From the NCBI GenBank assembly GCA_944359365.1, contig CALVST010000015.1:1-45020 (forward strand): a stretch of DNA of 45,020 nt, read 5' to 3'. The notes below the pieces were generated by a model. The model searched no databases, was not told where the DNA came from, and saw only the letters and a program-made list of their open reading frames with translations. The stretch comes from an uncultured Clostridia bacterium (lineage in GTDB: Bacteria > Bacillota > Clostridia > Christensenellales > Borkfalkiaceae). The translations under genes were made by a program, and so were the position numbers. Below, piece after piece: positions 1 through 9,576 of this stretch. The number at the start of each line of letters is the position of its first letter. Position 1 is the stretch's first letter.

Positions 1-201
1 CCTTTCACCGACGTTCTGGACGAGTGCAAGCCCGTTTTCAAAACGGTCAAAGGGTGGAATCAAGATATTTCAAAATGCCGCAAAAAGGAAGATTTGCCCA
101 AAGAGGCGCTCGATTACATCCGCTTTATAGAGGATGCGTGCGAGTGCAAGATAAGGTATGTCTCCGTCGGCGCGGAACGCGACGCTTATATCGAACTGTA
201 A
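1..201 (+). CDS. purA: Adenylosuccinate synthase, C-terminal fragment (5' end outside window)
   Basis: Frame 1 is open from the window edge to a TAA at 199-201, giving 66 residues. The pattern GW..DI.....DLP..A..YI.FIE and the closing YVSVGAERD match the C-terminal end of adenylosuccinate synthase, which joins IMP and aspartate using GTP in AMP synthesis. The conserved SVG.(D/E)R stretch is part of the nucleotide-binding region. The catalytic N-terminal part lies upstream of the window. A strong terminator follows 45 bases later, so this is probably the last gene of its transcript. Confidence 0.85.
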   Translation, partial: PFTDVLDECKPVFKTVKGWNQDISKCRKKEDLPKEALDYIRFIEDACECKIRYVSVGAERDAYIEL

Positions 202-246
202 AGCGGGGCGCGGTTTCGCGCGGGACAAAAAAATAGTTTTTTTGCA

Positions 247-284
247 GACAGCGGCGTTTATTATGCGCCGCTGTCGCCTTTTTT
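247..284 (+). terminator. Rho-independent terminator after purA
   Basis: A perfect 10-bp stem GACAGCGGCG (247-256) / CGCCGCTGTC (266-275) with a 9-base loop is followed by GCC and six T (279-284). It separates purA from dapF. Confidence 0.9.
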
Positions 285-317
285 AAAGGCTCGCGGCCGT
301 TTATGAGGAGGCTTTTC

Positions 318-1148
318 ATGTTGAAAAAATTTGTAAAAATGCACGGCGCGGGCAACGATTATATTTATTTCGACTGCTTTGCGGAAGAACTTGCAGCCCC
401 GTCTGCTGCGGCGGTGCGCCTTTCCGACAGGCACAAGGGCATCGGCGGCGACGGCATCGTCATGATCTGCAAAAGCGATATCGCCGACGCGAAAATGCGC
501 ATGTTCAATGCCGACGGAAGCGAAGGGAAAATGTGCGGCAACGCCATACGGTGCGTGGGGAAATATCTTTACGATCGCGGCATCGCCCGCAGGGAAGAGC
601 TGCACATAGAGACGCTTTCGGGCGTCAAAAAACTGCGGCTGAACATCGAAGGCGGAAAAGTAAAGTCCGTTTGCGTGGATATGGGGCGCGCGGAATTTGC
701 CCCGAACAAGGTGCCCGTTCTTTCGGACGGGGAAGTCATCGGAAAGGAAGTGGATATTGCGGGCGGCAGGCATAAAATAACCTGCGTTTCCATGGGCAAC
801 CCGCACTGCGTCGTGTTCGAAGATCCCGACGTCGTCGAATTGGAGAAAGTAGGCCCGCTCTTTGAAAACGCGCCGATCTTTCCCGAACGGGTGAATACGG
901 AGTTCGTGAAGGTGCTCGGCAAAAACAGACTGAAAATGAGGGTGTGGGAGCGCGGCAGCGGCGAAACGATGGCATGCGGCACGGGCGCCTGCGCCACGGC
1001 GGCGGCAGCGGTCGCTTTGGGGCTGTGCGACGCGGGCGAGGATATAACCCTCCTTTTGAAGGGCGGCGAGCTTACGATACGGGTGGGGGAAACGGTCTAT
1101 ATGACCGGCCCCGCGGAAGAAGTATTTACCGGAGAGGTCGAATTATGA
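318..1148 (+). CDS. dapF: Diaminopimelate epimerase
   Basis: 276 residues, the usual family length. DapF converts LL-diaminopimelate to meso-diaminopimelate, the precursor of lysine and of peptidoglycan cross-links, in the cytoplasm. The two catalytic cysteines are visible: C73 in MCGNAIRC and C220 in MACGTGAC. The N-terminal substrate motif MHGAGNDY is intact. The ATG at 318 was chosen because AGGAGG (306-311) sits 6 bases before it; an in-frame ATG at 303 overlaps that SD and would add five residues. The stop overlaps the pyrG start (ATGA, 1145-1148), so the two are translationally coupled. The LL-DAP-forming aminotransferase dapL lies just after pyrG, so two consecutive lysine-pathway steps flank pyrG. 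Confidence 0.95.
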   Translation: MLKKFVKMHGAGNDYIYFDCFAEELAAPSAAAVRLSDRHKGIGGDGIVMICKSDIADAKMRMFNADGSEGKMCGNAIRCVGKYLYDRGIARREELHIETLSGVKKLRLNIEGGKVKSVCVDMGRAEFAPNKVPVLSDGEVIGKEVDIAGGRHKITCVSMGNPHCVVFEDPDVVELEKVGPLFENAPIFPERVNTEFVKVLGKNRLKMRVWERGSGETMACGTGACATAAAAVALGLCDAGEDITLLLKGGELTIRVGETVYMTGPAEEVFTGEVEL

Positions 1149-2764
1149 CAAAATACATATTCGTGACCGGCGGCGTCGTTTCGGGCTTGGGCAAGGGCAT
1201 CACCGCGGCGAGCCTCGGCAGGCTGTTGAAATCGCGTGGCTACAAAATCGCGTCGCAGAAACTCGATCCGTACATCAACATCGATCCGGGCACCATGAGC
1301 CCGTATCAGCACGGGGAAGTGTTCGTGACCGACGACGGGGCGGAAACAGACCTCGACCTAGGGCACTATGAGCGGTTCATCGACGAAAACCTGAATAAAT
1401 TTTCCAACCTTACGACGGGCAAGGTATATTGGAACGTGCTCAACAAAGAGCGCGCGGGCGAATATCTCGGGCAGACGGTGCAGGTCATACCGCACATCAC
1501 GGGCGAGATCAAGTCGTTCATTTATAACGTCGGAAAACAAAGCGATGCAGACGTCGTGATCACCGAGATCGGCGGCACCATCGGCGACATAGAAAGTCAG
1601 CCCTTCATCGAGGCGATCCGTCAGGTCAGCATGGAAGTGGGGCGGGGCAACTGCTGTTTCATCCACGTTACCCTCGTTCCGTACATCACGGGTTCGTGCG
1701 AGTTCAAATCAAAACCCACGCAGCACTCGGTCAAGGAATTGCAGGGCATGGGCATCGTGCCGGATATCATCGTCGCACGCGTGGATGCGCCCCTTCCCGA
1801 CGACATCAAAAAGAAGATCGCCATGTTCTGCAACGTGGGGGCTGACTGCGTGATAGAGAATCTGACGCTGCCAAATCTGTACGAGGCGCCCGTCATGTTG
1901 GAAAGGGCAAACCTTTCCGCGATCGTGTGCCGCATTTTGGGGCTGGATGCGCGAAAGAGCGACCTTTCCGATTGGAACGGGATGCTCGAGCGCGCGCACA
2001 ACTGTCATAAAAGGGTGAAAATAGCTCTTTGCGGCAAATATGTGCGCCTGCACGACGCGTACCTTTCCGTGGCGGAGGCTCTCACGCACGCGGGCTTTGA
2101 AAACGCGGCAAAGGTCGACATCGATTGGGTAGATACCGAAAATCTTTCGCCCGAGAACGTCGGAGAACTGCTCGGCGGCACGGACGGCATCCTCGTGCCC
2201 GGAGGATTCGGCGGCAGGGGGATAGAAGGGAAGATCCTTGCGGCGGAGTATGCGCGGTCGCATCATGTGCCTTACCTCGGCATCTGCCTCGGCATGCAGG
2301 TCGCCGTCATAGAATACGCGCGCGGCGTTTTGGGGCTTCGTGACGCAAACTCTTCCGAATTCGATCCGGACGGAGCGCATTCGGTCATAGACATCATGCC
2401 CGACCAACTCGGCGTAAAAATGGGCGGCACGATGCGCCTCGGCGCGTATCCCTGCAAGGTCGCAAAAAACAGCAAGCTGTATGCGGCATACGGGCAGCCG
2501 CTCATCTCCGAACGGCACCGCCACCGCTTCGAGTTCAACAACGAATACCGCGACGCCTTTCAGAAGGCGGGCATGAAAATTTCGGGCACCTCTCCCGACG
2601 GCACGCTCGTAGAGGCGGTGGAACTTCCCGAAGAGGATTTTTACGTCGGCGTGCAGTTCCATCCCGAATTCAAATCCCGCCCCAACGCGGCGCATCCGCT
2701 CTTCCGCGAGTTTGTCGGAGCGGCGGTCAGAAAGCATGAGAAAGCAAACGGAGCGCGAAAATAA
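1145..2764 (+). CDS. pyrG: CTP synthase
   Basis: 539 residues, full length. It aminates UTP to CTP using glutamine and ATP in the cytoplasm. The N-terminal synthetase domain starts with [14 protein letters not shown] (P-loop) and carries the [13 protein letters not shown] stretch. The C-terminal class I glutamine amidotransferase domain has the nucleophile C381 in GICLGMQ and the dyad H506/E508 in QFHPEF. The SD GGAGAGG (1131-1137) lies inside dapF, and the start overlaps the dapF stop. dapL begins directly after its stop codon, which indicates one transcript of dapF, pyrG and dapL. Confidence 0.97.
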   Translation: MTKYIFVTGGVVSGLGKGITAASLGRLLKSRGYKIASQKLDPYINIDPGTMSPYQHGEVFVTDDGAETDLDLGHYERFIDENLNKFSNLTTGKVYWNVLNKERAGEYLGQTVQVIPHITGEIKSFIYNVGKQSDADVVITEIGGTIGDIESQPFIEAIRQVSMEVGRGNCCFIHVTLVPYITGSCEFKSKPTQHSVKELQGMGIVPDIIVARVDAPLPDDIKKKIAMFCNVGADCVIENLTLPNLYEAPVMLERANLSAIVCRILGLDARKSDLSDWNGMLERAHNCHKRVKIALCGKYVRLHDAYLSVAEALTHAGFENAAKVDIDWVDTENLSPENVGELLGGTDGILVPGGFGGRGIEGKILAAEYARSHHVPYLGICLGMQVAVIEYARGVLGLRDANSSEFDPDGAHSVIDIMPDQLGVKMGGTMRLGAYPCKVAKNSKLYAAYGQPLISERHRHRFEFNNEYRDAFQKAGMKISGTSPDGTLVEAVELPEEDFYVGVQFHPEFKSRPNAAHPLFREFVGAAVRKHEKANGARK

Positions 2765-3949
2765 ATGAAAATCAACGCAAATTATCTTAATTTAAATGAG
2801 AGTTACCTGTTTTCCACCATCGCGAAAAAGGTGAACGCCTATACGCAGGCGCATCCCGAAAAGAAAGTTCTGCGCATGGGCATCGGTGACGTGACGCTGC
2901 CCCTCGCGCCCGCAGTCGTCTCGGCGATGCAAAAAGCGGCGAGCGAAATGGGCGAAAAGGAAACTTTTCGCGGCTATGGCCCCGAACAGGGCTATCCCTT
3001 CCTGAAAGAGGCGATACGCGGCTATTACGCGTCGCGCGGCATATCTCTCGAAGAGGATGAAATTTTCGTTTCCGACGGCGCTAAGAGCGACGTAGGGAAC
3101 ATCCTCGATATATTCGATACGGACAATACCGTGCTCGTGCCCGATCCCGTCTATCCCGTGTATGTGGATACCAACGTCATGGCGGGGCGCAGGATCGTCT
3201 TTGCGGACGCGGCGGCGGAAAACGGTTTCCTGCCCATGCCGGACGAGAATACGGATGCGGATATCATCTATATATGCTCGCCCAACAACCCGACGGGTGC
3301 GGCGTATTCCGCGGCACAGCTCGCCGAATGGGTGGCATACGCGCGGAAAAAGGGCGCCGTCATCCTGTACGACGCGGCATACGAAGCGTTCGTGAGCGAA
3401 AAGGGGCTTGCACGCAGCATTTTTGAGGTGGAAGGCGCAAAGGAATGCGCCATAGAGTTCTGTTCTCTCTCCAAAACGGCGGGCTTTACGGGCACGCGGT
3501 GCGGCTATACCGTCGTACCCCGCGCGTTGGTGCGGGGCGGAGCGTCCCTCAACAAACTGTGGCTGCGCAGGCAGACGACCAAATTCAACGGCGTTTCCTA
3601 CATCGTACAGCGCGGCGCGGAGGCGGTGTTCTCCGAAGAGGGGATGGCGCAGGTGCAGAAAAATCTCGAAGTGTACCGCCGCAACGCCGCCGTGCTTTCC
3701 GAATGCCTCGATTCTCTCGGCATCCCTTATACGGGCGGCAAAAATTCTCCGTATATCTGGATGAAATGCCCCGGTTTTTCGGACAGCTGGAAGTTTTTCG
3801 ATTATCTTCTCGAAATGGCGAACGTGGTGGGAACGCCGGGCGGCGGTTTCGGCAAAAACGGGGAAGGGTACTTCCGTCTGACCGCGTTTGCGTCGGAAGA
3901 GGCTACAAAAGAGGCTGCGGAAAGGCTGAAACTTCTGTTTTCAAAATAA
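2765..3949 (+). CDS. dapL: LL-diaminopimelate aminotransferase
   Basis: 394 residues. DapL is a fold-type I PLP enzyme that makes LL-diaminopimelate from tetrahydrodipicolinate and glutamate in one step, bypassing the succinylase and acetylase branches. Family features are the N-terminal KINANY.NL..SYLFS.I, the RGYGPEQGY..L..AI substrate segment, SPNNPTGA and the PLP lysine K237 in SLSKTAGFTGTRCGY. The start is the ATG directly after the pyrG stop, with a weak GGAG at 2750-2753. Its product is the substrate of DapF, encoded two genes upstream. A terminator follows at 3961-3996. Confidence 0.93.
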   Translation: MKINANYLNLNESYLFSTIAKKVNAYTQAHPEKKVLRMGIGDVTLPLAPAVVSAMQKAASEMGEKETFRGYGPEQGYPFLKEAIRGYYASRGISLEEDEIFVSDGAKSDVGNILDIFDTDNTVLVPDPVYPVYVDTNVMAGRRIVFADAAAENGFLPMPDENTDADIIYICSPNNPTGAAYSAAQLAEWVAYARKKGAVILYDAAYEAFVSEKGLARSIFEVEGAKECAIEFCSLSKTAGFTGTRCGYTVVPRALVRGGASLNKLWLRRQTTKFNGVSYIVQRGAEAVFSEEGMAQVQKNLEVYRRNAAVLSECLDSLGIPYTGGKNSPYIWMKCPGFSDSWKFFDYLLEMANVVGTPGGGFGKNGEGYFRLTAFASEEATKEAAERLKLLFSK

Positions 3950-3960
3950 AAAACGTTACG

Positions 3961-3996
3961 ATCCCCGCGGAGCGCTGCGATTTGCGGGGATTTTTC
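3961..3996 (+). terminator. Terminator after dapL
   Basis: Stem ATCCCCGC (3961-3968) / GCGGGGAT (3984-3991) followed by a T-rich tail (3991-3995). It closes the dapF-pyrG-dapL unit. Confidence 0.8.
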
Positions 3997-4028
3997 CTCT
4001 CTTTTGCCGGATTATTTATTGAAAACTC

Positions 4029-4056
4029 TTGCAAAATGCGTATTTTGTGGTACAAT
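4029..4056 (+). promoter_or_regulatory. Promoter of malQ
   Basis: TTGCAA (4029-4034), 16-base spacer, TACAAT (4051-4056). It lies downstream of the dapL terminator and 35 bases before the malQ start, whose SD is GGAGGA (4079-4084). Confidence 0.75.
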
Positions 4057-4090
4057 AGAATGGCATATACAATATAACGGAGGAAAAATT

Positions 4091-5584
4091 ATGGAACGCA
4101 GGGAGCGCGCGGCGGGCGTGCTTTTGCATATATCGTCATTGCCCGGCAAAGAGGGGATCGGAACGCTCGGCGAAAGTGCCTACCGTTTTGCCGATTGGCT
4201 GAAAAGGAGTGGCGCGAAATATTGGCAGATACTGCCCCTCGTGCAGACGGGGTTCGGCGATTCGCCCTATCAGTCGGCTTTCGCGTCTTCGGGAAATCCG
4301 TATTTTATCGACTTGTTTGCGCTTGCGGAACGCGGGCTTTTGAAAAAGCAGGAGATCTCGCCCGTTTGCCGCAAGGATATCGATTACGGTTTTTTGTACG
4401 AAGAAAAGTACAGGATACTGCGCCGTGCCTTTTCCCGTTTCGATAAAAACGATCCCGATTTTTGCGCCTTTGTTGCGGGCGGGGAATTTGAAGATTATGC
4501 CATGTATATGGCGGTCAAGCAAAAGAGCGGAAACAAGAGTTTCGACCTTTGGGAAAAAAAGTACAAATTCCGCGACGCCGCGGCGCTCGCGGCGTTTAAG
4601 GAAGAGCATGAAGGCGAATACTTATTTTGGCAGTTCTTGCAATATGAGTTTTCGCGGCAGTGGCGGGCGCTCAAAAGTTACGTCAACCGGCTCGGCATCC
4701 GCATCATTGGCGACATCCCTCTGTACGTTGCGGCGGATTCCGCCGACGTGTGGGCAAATCCCCGTCTCTTTAAGCTGAAAGCCAATTTAAAACCCAAAAA
4801 GGTGGCGGGCGTGCCGCCCGATTACTTTTCGGCTACGGGGCAGCTTTGGGGCAATCCCGTATACGATTGGAAGGTGCACGAGGCGGAAGGTTTTTCGTGG
4901 TGGTGCGAGCGCATCCGCCGTTCCTTTGCGCTGTACGACGCGGTCAGGATAGACCATTTCCGCGGCTTCGACAGGTATTTCGAGATCGACGCGGGCGCGG
5001 AAACGGCCGTGGGCGGCAGGTGGCGCAAGGGGCCGGGCATCGCGCTTTTCGATGCGGTGAAAGCCTCGCTCGGTGCGCTCGATTTGATCGCGGAAGATCT
5101 GGGAACGTTGGACGCGGGCGTGTACCGCCTCATGAAAAGGACGGGTTTCCCCGGCATGAAGGTGATACAGTTCGCCTTCGACGGCAATCCGAAAAACCCG
5201 TACCTGCCCGAAAATATCGGCGAAAACAGCGTCTGTTATACTGGTACGCACGACAACGACACCATGCTCGGCTATTTAGAGGGGTTGGACGAAAACGAGA
5301 GAAAGGGCTTTTGCGCAAGGCTTCGCGCGGCGCTCAGAAAACAGGGCATAGGCGCGCGGGTTTCGGGCGCGAACAGCGCGGCAAGGGCGGCGGTTGAACT
5401 TGCGCTTTCAACAAAGGCGTATCTCGCCGTACTGCCTATACAGGACGTGTTGCTGTCGGGCTCGGAAACGCGCATGAATACGCCTTCGGTGCCTGCGGGC
5501 AATTGGAAGTACAGACTCGCCGCTTTTCCTTCCGAGAAGTCGGCGGATAAACTTGCGGAGCTTTTCCGCAAATACGGCAGATAA
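4091..5584 (+). CDS. malQ: 4-alpha-glucanotransferase (amylomaltase, GH77)
   Basis: 497 residues, matching the short bacterial amylomaltase class. It transfers alpha-1,4-glucan segments between maltooligosaccharides in the cytoplasm during glycogen or maltodextrin turnover. The GH77 catalytic triad is visible: nucleophile D288 in VRIDHFRGF, acid/base E335 in IAEDLG and D388 in THDNDTM. The IIGDIPLYVA and ANPRLF stretches are also typical. The ATG at 4091 has SD GGAGGA seven bases upstream and its own promoter. Earlier in-frame codons add a non-conserved tail that overlaps the promoter, so they are rejected. The hydrogenase gene starts 39 bases after its stop. Confidence 0.95.
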   Translation: MERRERAAGVLLHISSLPGKEGIGTLGESAYRFADWLKRSGAKYWQILPLVQTGFGDSPYQSAFASSGNPYFIDLFALAERGLLKKQEISPVCRKDIDYGFLYEEKYRILRRAFSRFDKNDPDFCAFVAGGEFEDYAMYMAVKQKSGNKSFDLWEKKYKFRDAAALAAFKEEHEGEYLFWQFLQYEFSRQWRALKSYVNRLGIRIIGDIPLYVAADSADVWANPRLFKLKANLKPKKVAGVPPDYFSATGQLWGNPVYDWKVHEAEGFSWWCERIRRSFALYDAVRIDHFRGFDRYFEIDAGAETAVGGRWRKGPGIALFDAVKASLGALDLIAEDLGTLDAGVYRLMKRTGFPGMKVIQFAFDGNPKNPYLPENIGENSVCYTGTHDNDTMLGYLEGLDENERKGFCARLRAALRKQGIGARVSGANSAARAAVELALSTKAYLAVLPIQDVLLSGSETRMNTPSVPAGNWKYRLAAFPSEKSADKLAELFRKYGR

Positions 5585-5623
5585 AGTAACGGGGGGATGA
5601 GCAATAAATTTGGAGAAGCATGT

Positions 5624-7135
5624 ATGGAAAGAGGACTTTTAACTCCTTTGAAATTACTGAGAAGGCAGGTTTTCGTAGAACTTGCCCGCGTCGCCTTTGA
5701 AAGCGATAAAGCCACGATCAAAGACGATATAGAGGCGATCCCTTATAAGATCACCCCGGGCGATAAACCGCTGTACCGCGAGAGCATCTGGCGCGAGCGC
5801 GCGATCTGTTCGGAACGCGTGCGGCTCGCCATGGGGCTTTCCCTTCGCCCCGAGGATTCGCCCGTGCACGTCACGAGCGGGCTTTCCGGCAGTGACGTAG
5901 CGGATAAATATTACGAGCCGCCGCTCATGCAGGTCATCCCTTCCGCCTGTGCGGCGTGCCCTCCGAACCGTTATAAGGTGACGGATAACTGCCGCGGCTG
6001 TGTGGCGCATCCCTGCACGGCGGTGTGCCCAAAACAGTGCATTTCCATTGAAAACGGCAGGGCGGTCATCGACCAGAGCAGCTGCATAAAGTGCGGCAGG
6101 TGCAAGAACGTGTGCCCTTACGCCGCGATCGTGCATCAAACGCGTCCCTGTGCGGAAGCGTGCGGGGTGAAGGCGATCGAGTCGGACGATCTGGGCAGGG
6201 CGAAAATAAATCCCGAAAAGTGCGTTTCCTGCGGTATGTGCATGGTCAATTGTCCGTTCGGCGCCATTGCGGATAAGTCGCAGTTCTTTCAGCTCATCCG
6301 CGCGCTCAGGCGGGGCGACAACATCATCGCCGAGGTCGCGCCCTCGTATGTGGGGCAGTTCGGCGAAAAGGCGACGCCCGGCAAAGTGAAGGCTGCGCTT
6401 CTGGAACTCGGGTTTAAAGACGTTTACGAGGTCGCGCTCGGCGCCGATATGGGCGCCGCGACCGAGGCGGAGCATTACGCGGAGCGCGTGGCAACGGGCA
6501 AGCAGCCCTTCATGCTCACTTCATGCTGCCCTTCGTGGGCGATGCTGATAAGGCATTATTTCCCCGAATCGGCGGATAAAATTTCCAACACGCTCACGCC
6601 CATGGTCGCAACGGCGCGCACCATAAAGAAAAAATATCCCGATTACCGAGTCGTGTTCATCGGGCCGTGCGCCGCAAAAAAATTGGAAGCGTCGCGCAGG
6701 TCTGTGCGCAGCGACGTCGATTTCGTCATCACGTTCGAAGAGCTTTCCGCCATTTTTGAGGCGAGGGGCATCGATTTTGCGACATTCGACAAGGAAGCGG
6801 AAATGAACGACGCCACGGGAGCGGGCAGGGGCTATGCCGTCGCGGGCGGCGTTGCGGGCGCCATCGAAAAGTGCATCGCGGCATATTACCCCGACACAAA
6901 AATGGATATTCAGCATGTAGAGGGGTTGGAAGACTGCCGTAAAATTCTGCTTCTTGCAAAAATGGGCAAGCTCAGCGGCGCATTGATAGAGGGTATGGGC
7001 TGCCCCGGCGGATGCGTCGCGGGCGCGGGAACGAATATCCCGATCAACAAGGCCGCCGCGCTCGTCAAAAAGACGGTGGATTCCTCCGCCGAGGCTGTGC
7101 CGCCCAAAGAACTTGCGGAAATACAGCTCGACTGA
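5624..7135 (+). CDS. [FeFe] hydrogenase, group B, with ferredoxin-like N-terminus
   Basis: 503 residues from the ATG at 5624. The three H-cluster signatures are present: TSCCPSW (299-305), GPCAAKK (347-353) and GMGCPGGC (457-464). GP in place of MP in the second and GMGCPGGC in the third point to group B rather than the classical group A. Upstream are two 4Fe-4S motifs (C154-C157-C160-C164 and C200-C203-C206-C210) and a further cysteine group (C123, C126, C131, C135), enough for another cluster. The expected role is ferredoxin-linked proton reduction or H2 oxidation in the cytoplasm of an anaerobe; the physiological direction of group B enzymes is poorly known. The start at 5624 has GGAG (5612-5615) at normal spacing; the ATG at 5597 is preceded directly by GGGGGG and adds nine unconserved residues. 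Confidence 0.9.
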   Translation: MERGLLTPLKLLRRQVFVELARVAFESDKATIKDDIEAIPYKITPGDKPLYRESIWRERAICSERVRLAMGLSLRPEDSPVHVTSGLSGSDVADKYYEPPLMQVIPSACAACPPNRYKVTDNCRGCVAHPCTAVCPKQCISIENGRAVIDQSSCIKCGRCKNVCPYAAIVHQTRPCAEACGVKAIESDDLGRAKINPEKCVSCGMCMVNCPFGAIADKSQFFQLIRALRRGDNIIAEVAPSYVGQFGEKATPGKVKAALLELGFKDVYEVALGADMGAATEAEHYAERVATGKQPFMLTSCCPSWAMLIRHYFPESADKISNTLTPMVATARTIKKKYPDYRVVFIGPCAAKKLEASRRSVRSDVDFVITFEELSAIFEARGIDFATFDKEAEMNDATGAGRGYAVAGGVAGAIEKCIAAYYPDTKMDIQHVEGLEDCRKILLLAKMGKLSGALIEGMGCPGGCVAGAGTNIPINKAAALVKKTVDSSAEAVPPKELAEIQLD

Positions 7136-7158
7136 ACGCCGAAACAGGTAATTGTTTT

Positions 7159-7187
7159 GCTCTCCGCGCATTGCGCGGAGAGCTTTT
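7159..7187 (+). terminator. Terminator after the hydrogenase gene
   Basis: Perfect 11-bp stem GCTCTCCGCGC (7159-7169) / GCGCGGAGAGC (7173-7183), 3-base loop, then TTTT. Confidence 0.9.
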
Positions 7188-7261
7188 CGTAAATATTTTT
7201 TGCAAAAAGCGGCGTACAAGTGCAAAAAAGCGTGAATAAGCGGGTAATTTATGTTTTTCTC

Positions 7262-7290
7262 TTTTCAAAACTTTCGAAACGTGATACAAT
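7262..7290 (+). promoter_or_regulatory. Promoter giving a leaderless mRNA for the U32 peptidase gene
   Basis: TTTTCA (7262-7267), 17-base spacer, TACAAT (7285-7290). Only six bases separate the -10 box from the ATG at 7297, so transcription should start at or next to the start codon. No SD is present. Confidence 0.7.
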
Positions 7291-7296
7291 ATAGCT

Positions 7297-9537
7297 ATGT
7301 GTGAGTTATTGGCGCCTGCGGGGGACGAGGCTTCCTTTTACGCCGCCGTGCATTCGGGCACGGATGCCGTTTACTTAGGACTGACGGATTTTTCCGCGCG
7401 CAGGGCTGCGGCGAATTTTTCCCTCGAAAACTTAAAAGAACATATCGATTACGCGCACGCTTTGGGCGTAAGGGTGCACGTTGCGCTCAATACCCTTATC
7501 AAAGAGGACGAGCTTGCGCGCTTTTTTGAAAATGTCGCCGCCGCATGGAACGCGGGGGCGGATGCGCTCATCATTCAGGATATTTTTCTCGGAAAGCGCA
7601 TCAAGGAACTGTATCCCGAAATTGTTCTGCACCTTTCCACGCAGGCGGGCGTATGCAATCTTTACGGCGCGCGCATGGCAAAGCGGTGCGGCTTTTCGCG
7701 CGTCATTCTGGCGAGGGAAACGCCGATGGAGAGCATTGTTTCCATTGCGAAGGAAATAGAAACGGAAGTTTTCGTGCAGGGGGCGCTGTGCACCTGCTTT
7801 TCGGGGCAGTGCTATCTTTCCGCATTCATCGGCGGCAACAGCGGCAACAGGGGGCTGTGCAAACAGCCTTGCCGTAAAAAGTATAAGGCGGACAGGGCGG
7901 GATTTGAAACGCTTTCGTACAAACTGTCGCTTTCCGATCTGTGTATGGGTGAAGACGTGAAAAAACTCGCGGAAGCGGGCGTCGCGTCTTTCAAAATAGA
8001 GGGGCGCATGCGTTCGGCGGCGTATGTCGGCGCGGCGGTCAATTATTACCGCGATATTTTAGACGGGAGAGAAGGTGGACGCGCGGCGTTTTCCGATTTA
8101 AAGCGCGCCTACAACCGCGGCGACTATACGAAGGGGTATGCCTTCGGACAGGATAAGGCGCTCTTGTCCTCAGACATACAGGGGCACAAAGGGGAGAAGG
8201 TAGGCGTCATAGCAAAGTGCGGCGCGGGGAAATTTGCCTTCGTGCGCTCTTCGTATGCCCCGTCCGACGGCGACGGGTTCAAAATCATCCGCGGGGATGC
8301 CGGCGCGCAGACTGAGATCGGCGGCGGAGGATATTCCTCGGCTTTTCCGAAAGCGGCGGGCGGATTTTATTTGCCTGCCAACGCGAAATATCGCGAGGGC
8401 GACGGAGTGTTCCTCACGTTGGATGTATCCCTTTCCGCGCGGGTTTCGGCAAGAAGGCGCGCCGTTCCTATTTCGGTAAGCGTTTCTATTTCAGAGGGGA
8501 AGCCGCCGCGCGCGGAGGTCAAAGGCCGTTTCGGCGTGCGGGAATATACGGCGGGCTTTGCCTGCGAACGGGCAAAAACGATGGATCTTTCAAGGGATGA
8601 GATTGCAAATTGTTTTCAAAAAACGGACGGATATCCCTTTGAAGTTTCCTTCAAAGAGATATGTATAGAAGGGGCGCCGTTTGCCGTAAAATCGGCGTTG
8701 AACGCTTTCCGCCGCGACGTATATGCCGACGTTTTTCGCACCCTTGCGGGAGAGAGAAAGCCCCTTGCGGCGCTCTCTTTTGAAAAAAATACGGGAGCGC
8801 TCCCTGTGCCGCCCTTTCAAAACGCTGTCATCGGCGATGATTTTTCCTTTGCCGAAAAGTCCGCGCGAAAGATCGGTGCGGCTGTGCTTGCACCGAAAAA
8901 TTATCGAGATTCAGAGGATATTCAAAAATTTTTGAATATTTCAGAGTACTATGCGTGGCATAAATGGCTGTATTTGCCTGCTTTTATGACCGATGCGGAT
9001 ATCGCCGCCGCGAGCGATTGCCTCAGCCTTTTCGACGGCGTATATGCCGAGGGCGCTTGGGCGGCAGAGCTTTGCAGGGAGCGCGGTTTGAAACTTTTTG
9101 CGGGTACGGGGTTCAACCTGTTTAACAGCGTATCCCTTTCCGTTCTAGCCGAAGAGCAGAGCCTGACCGCTGCGGCGGTTTCGAAAGAGCTTTCCTCGAC
9201 AGAATCTTCCGCATTGCAAAACGTGTTCCGCCTTGCGGGCGGTGCGGTGAAGGTGATGGAGCTGGGGCACTGTCTCTTCGGCAGGCAGTGCGGCAGTTGC
9301 GACAGGCGCGCCGCGTATACGCTGACGGACGAACAGGGGCGGGCATTCCCGTTGCGTCGCTACGAAAGTTCCGTCTGCCGCTTTGAGCTTTTCAACTGCG
9401 CGCGCCTTGCGCCGCGCGCGGAGGCGTATCCGCTCTTCGATCTGCGCACACTGTCTGACGAGGAAAAATGCGCCGCGCTTGCCGGGGAGAGAACGGGAAA
9501 AATTACGGCAGGGCTTGCCGATTCTGGCGTGCTTTAA
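7297..9537 (+). CDS. Peptidase family U32 protein (long form, RlhA/YdcP-like)
   Basis: 746 residues. The N-terminus LLAPAGDEASFYAAV.SGTDAVYLG is the classical U32 opening, so the start at 7297 is firm. The core continues with FVQGALCTCFSGQCYLS, the GNRGLCKQPCR cysteine segment and SLSDLC, then FKIEGRMRS. A C-terminal cysteine group (GRQCGSCDRR) is also present. Long U32 proteins include collagenase-like peptidases and RlhA, which hydroxylates a 23S rRNA cytidine in E. coli; the cysteines would suit an Fe-S cluster. Which activity applies here cannot be told from sequence. The mRNA appears leaderless. mutS2 starts 39 bases downstream with no terminator between, so the two are likely co-transcribed. 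Confidence 0.85.
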   Translation: MCELLAPAGDEASFYAAVHSGTDAVYLGLTDFSARRAAANFSLENLKEHIDYAHALGVRVHVALNTLIKEDELARFFENVAAAWNAGADALIIQDIFLGKRIKELYPEIVLHLSTQAGVCNLYGARMAKRCGFSRVILARETPMESIVSIAKEIETEVFVQGALCTCFSGQCYLSAFIGGNSGNRGLCKQPCRKKYKADRAGFETLSYKLSLSDLCMGEDVKKLAEAGVASFKIEGRMRSAAYVGAAVNYYRDILDGREGGRAAFSDLKRAYNRGDYTKGYAFGQDKALLSSDIQGHKGEKVGVIAKCGAGKFAFVRSSYAPSDGDGFKIIRGDAGAQTEIGGGGYSSAFPKAAGGFYLPANAKYREGDGVFLTLDVSLSARVSARRRAVPISVSVSISEGKPPRAEVKGRFGVREYTAGFACERAKTMDLSRDEIANCFQKTDGYPFEVSFKEICIEGAPFAVKSALNAFRRDVYADVFRTLAGERKPLAALSFEKNTGALPVPPFQNAVIGDDFSFAEKSARKIGAAVLAPKNYRDSEDIQKFLNISEYYAWHKWLYLPAFMTDADIAAASDCLSLFDGVYAEGAWAAELCRERGLKLFAGTGFNLFNSVSLSVLAEEQSLTAAAVSKELSSTESSALQNVFRLAGGAVKVMELGHCLFGRQCGSCDRRAAYTLTDEQGRAFPLRRYESSVCRFELFNCARLAPRAEAYPLFDLRTLSDEEKCAALAGERTGKITAGLADSGVL

Positions 9538-9576
9538 GCCGTGCGAAATTCCGCGTTTTTGCGGGGAGAGAATTGG

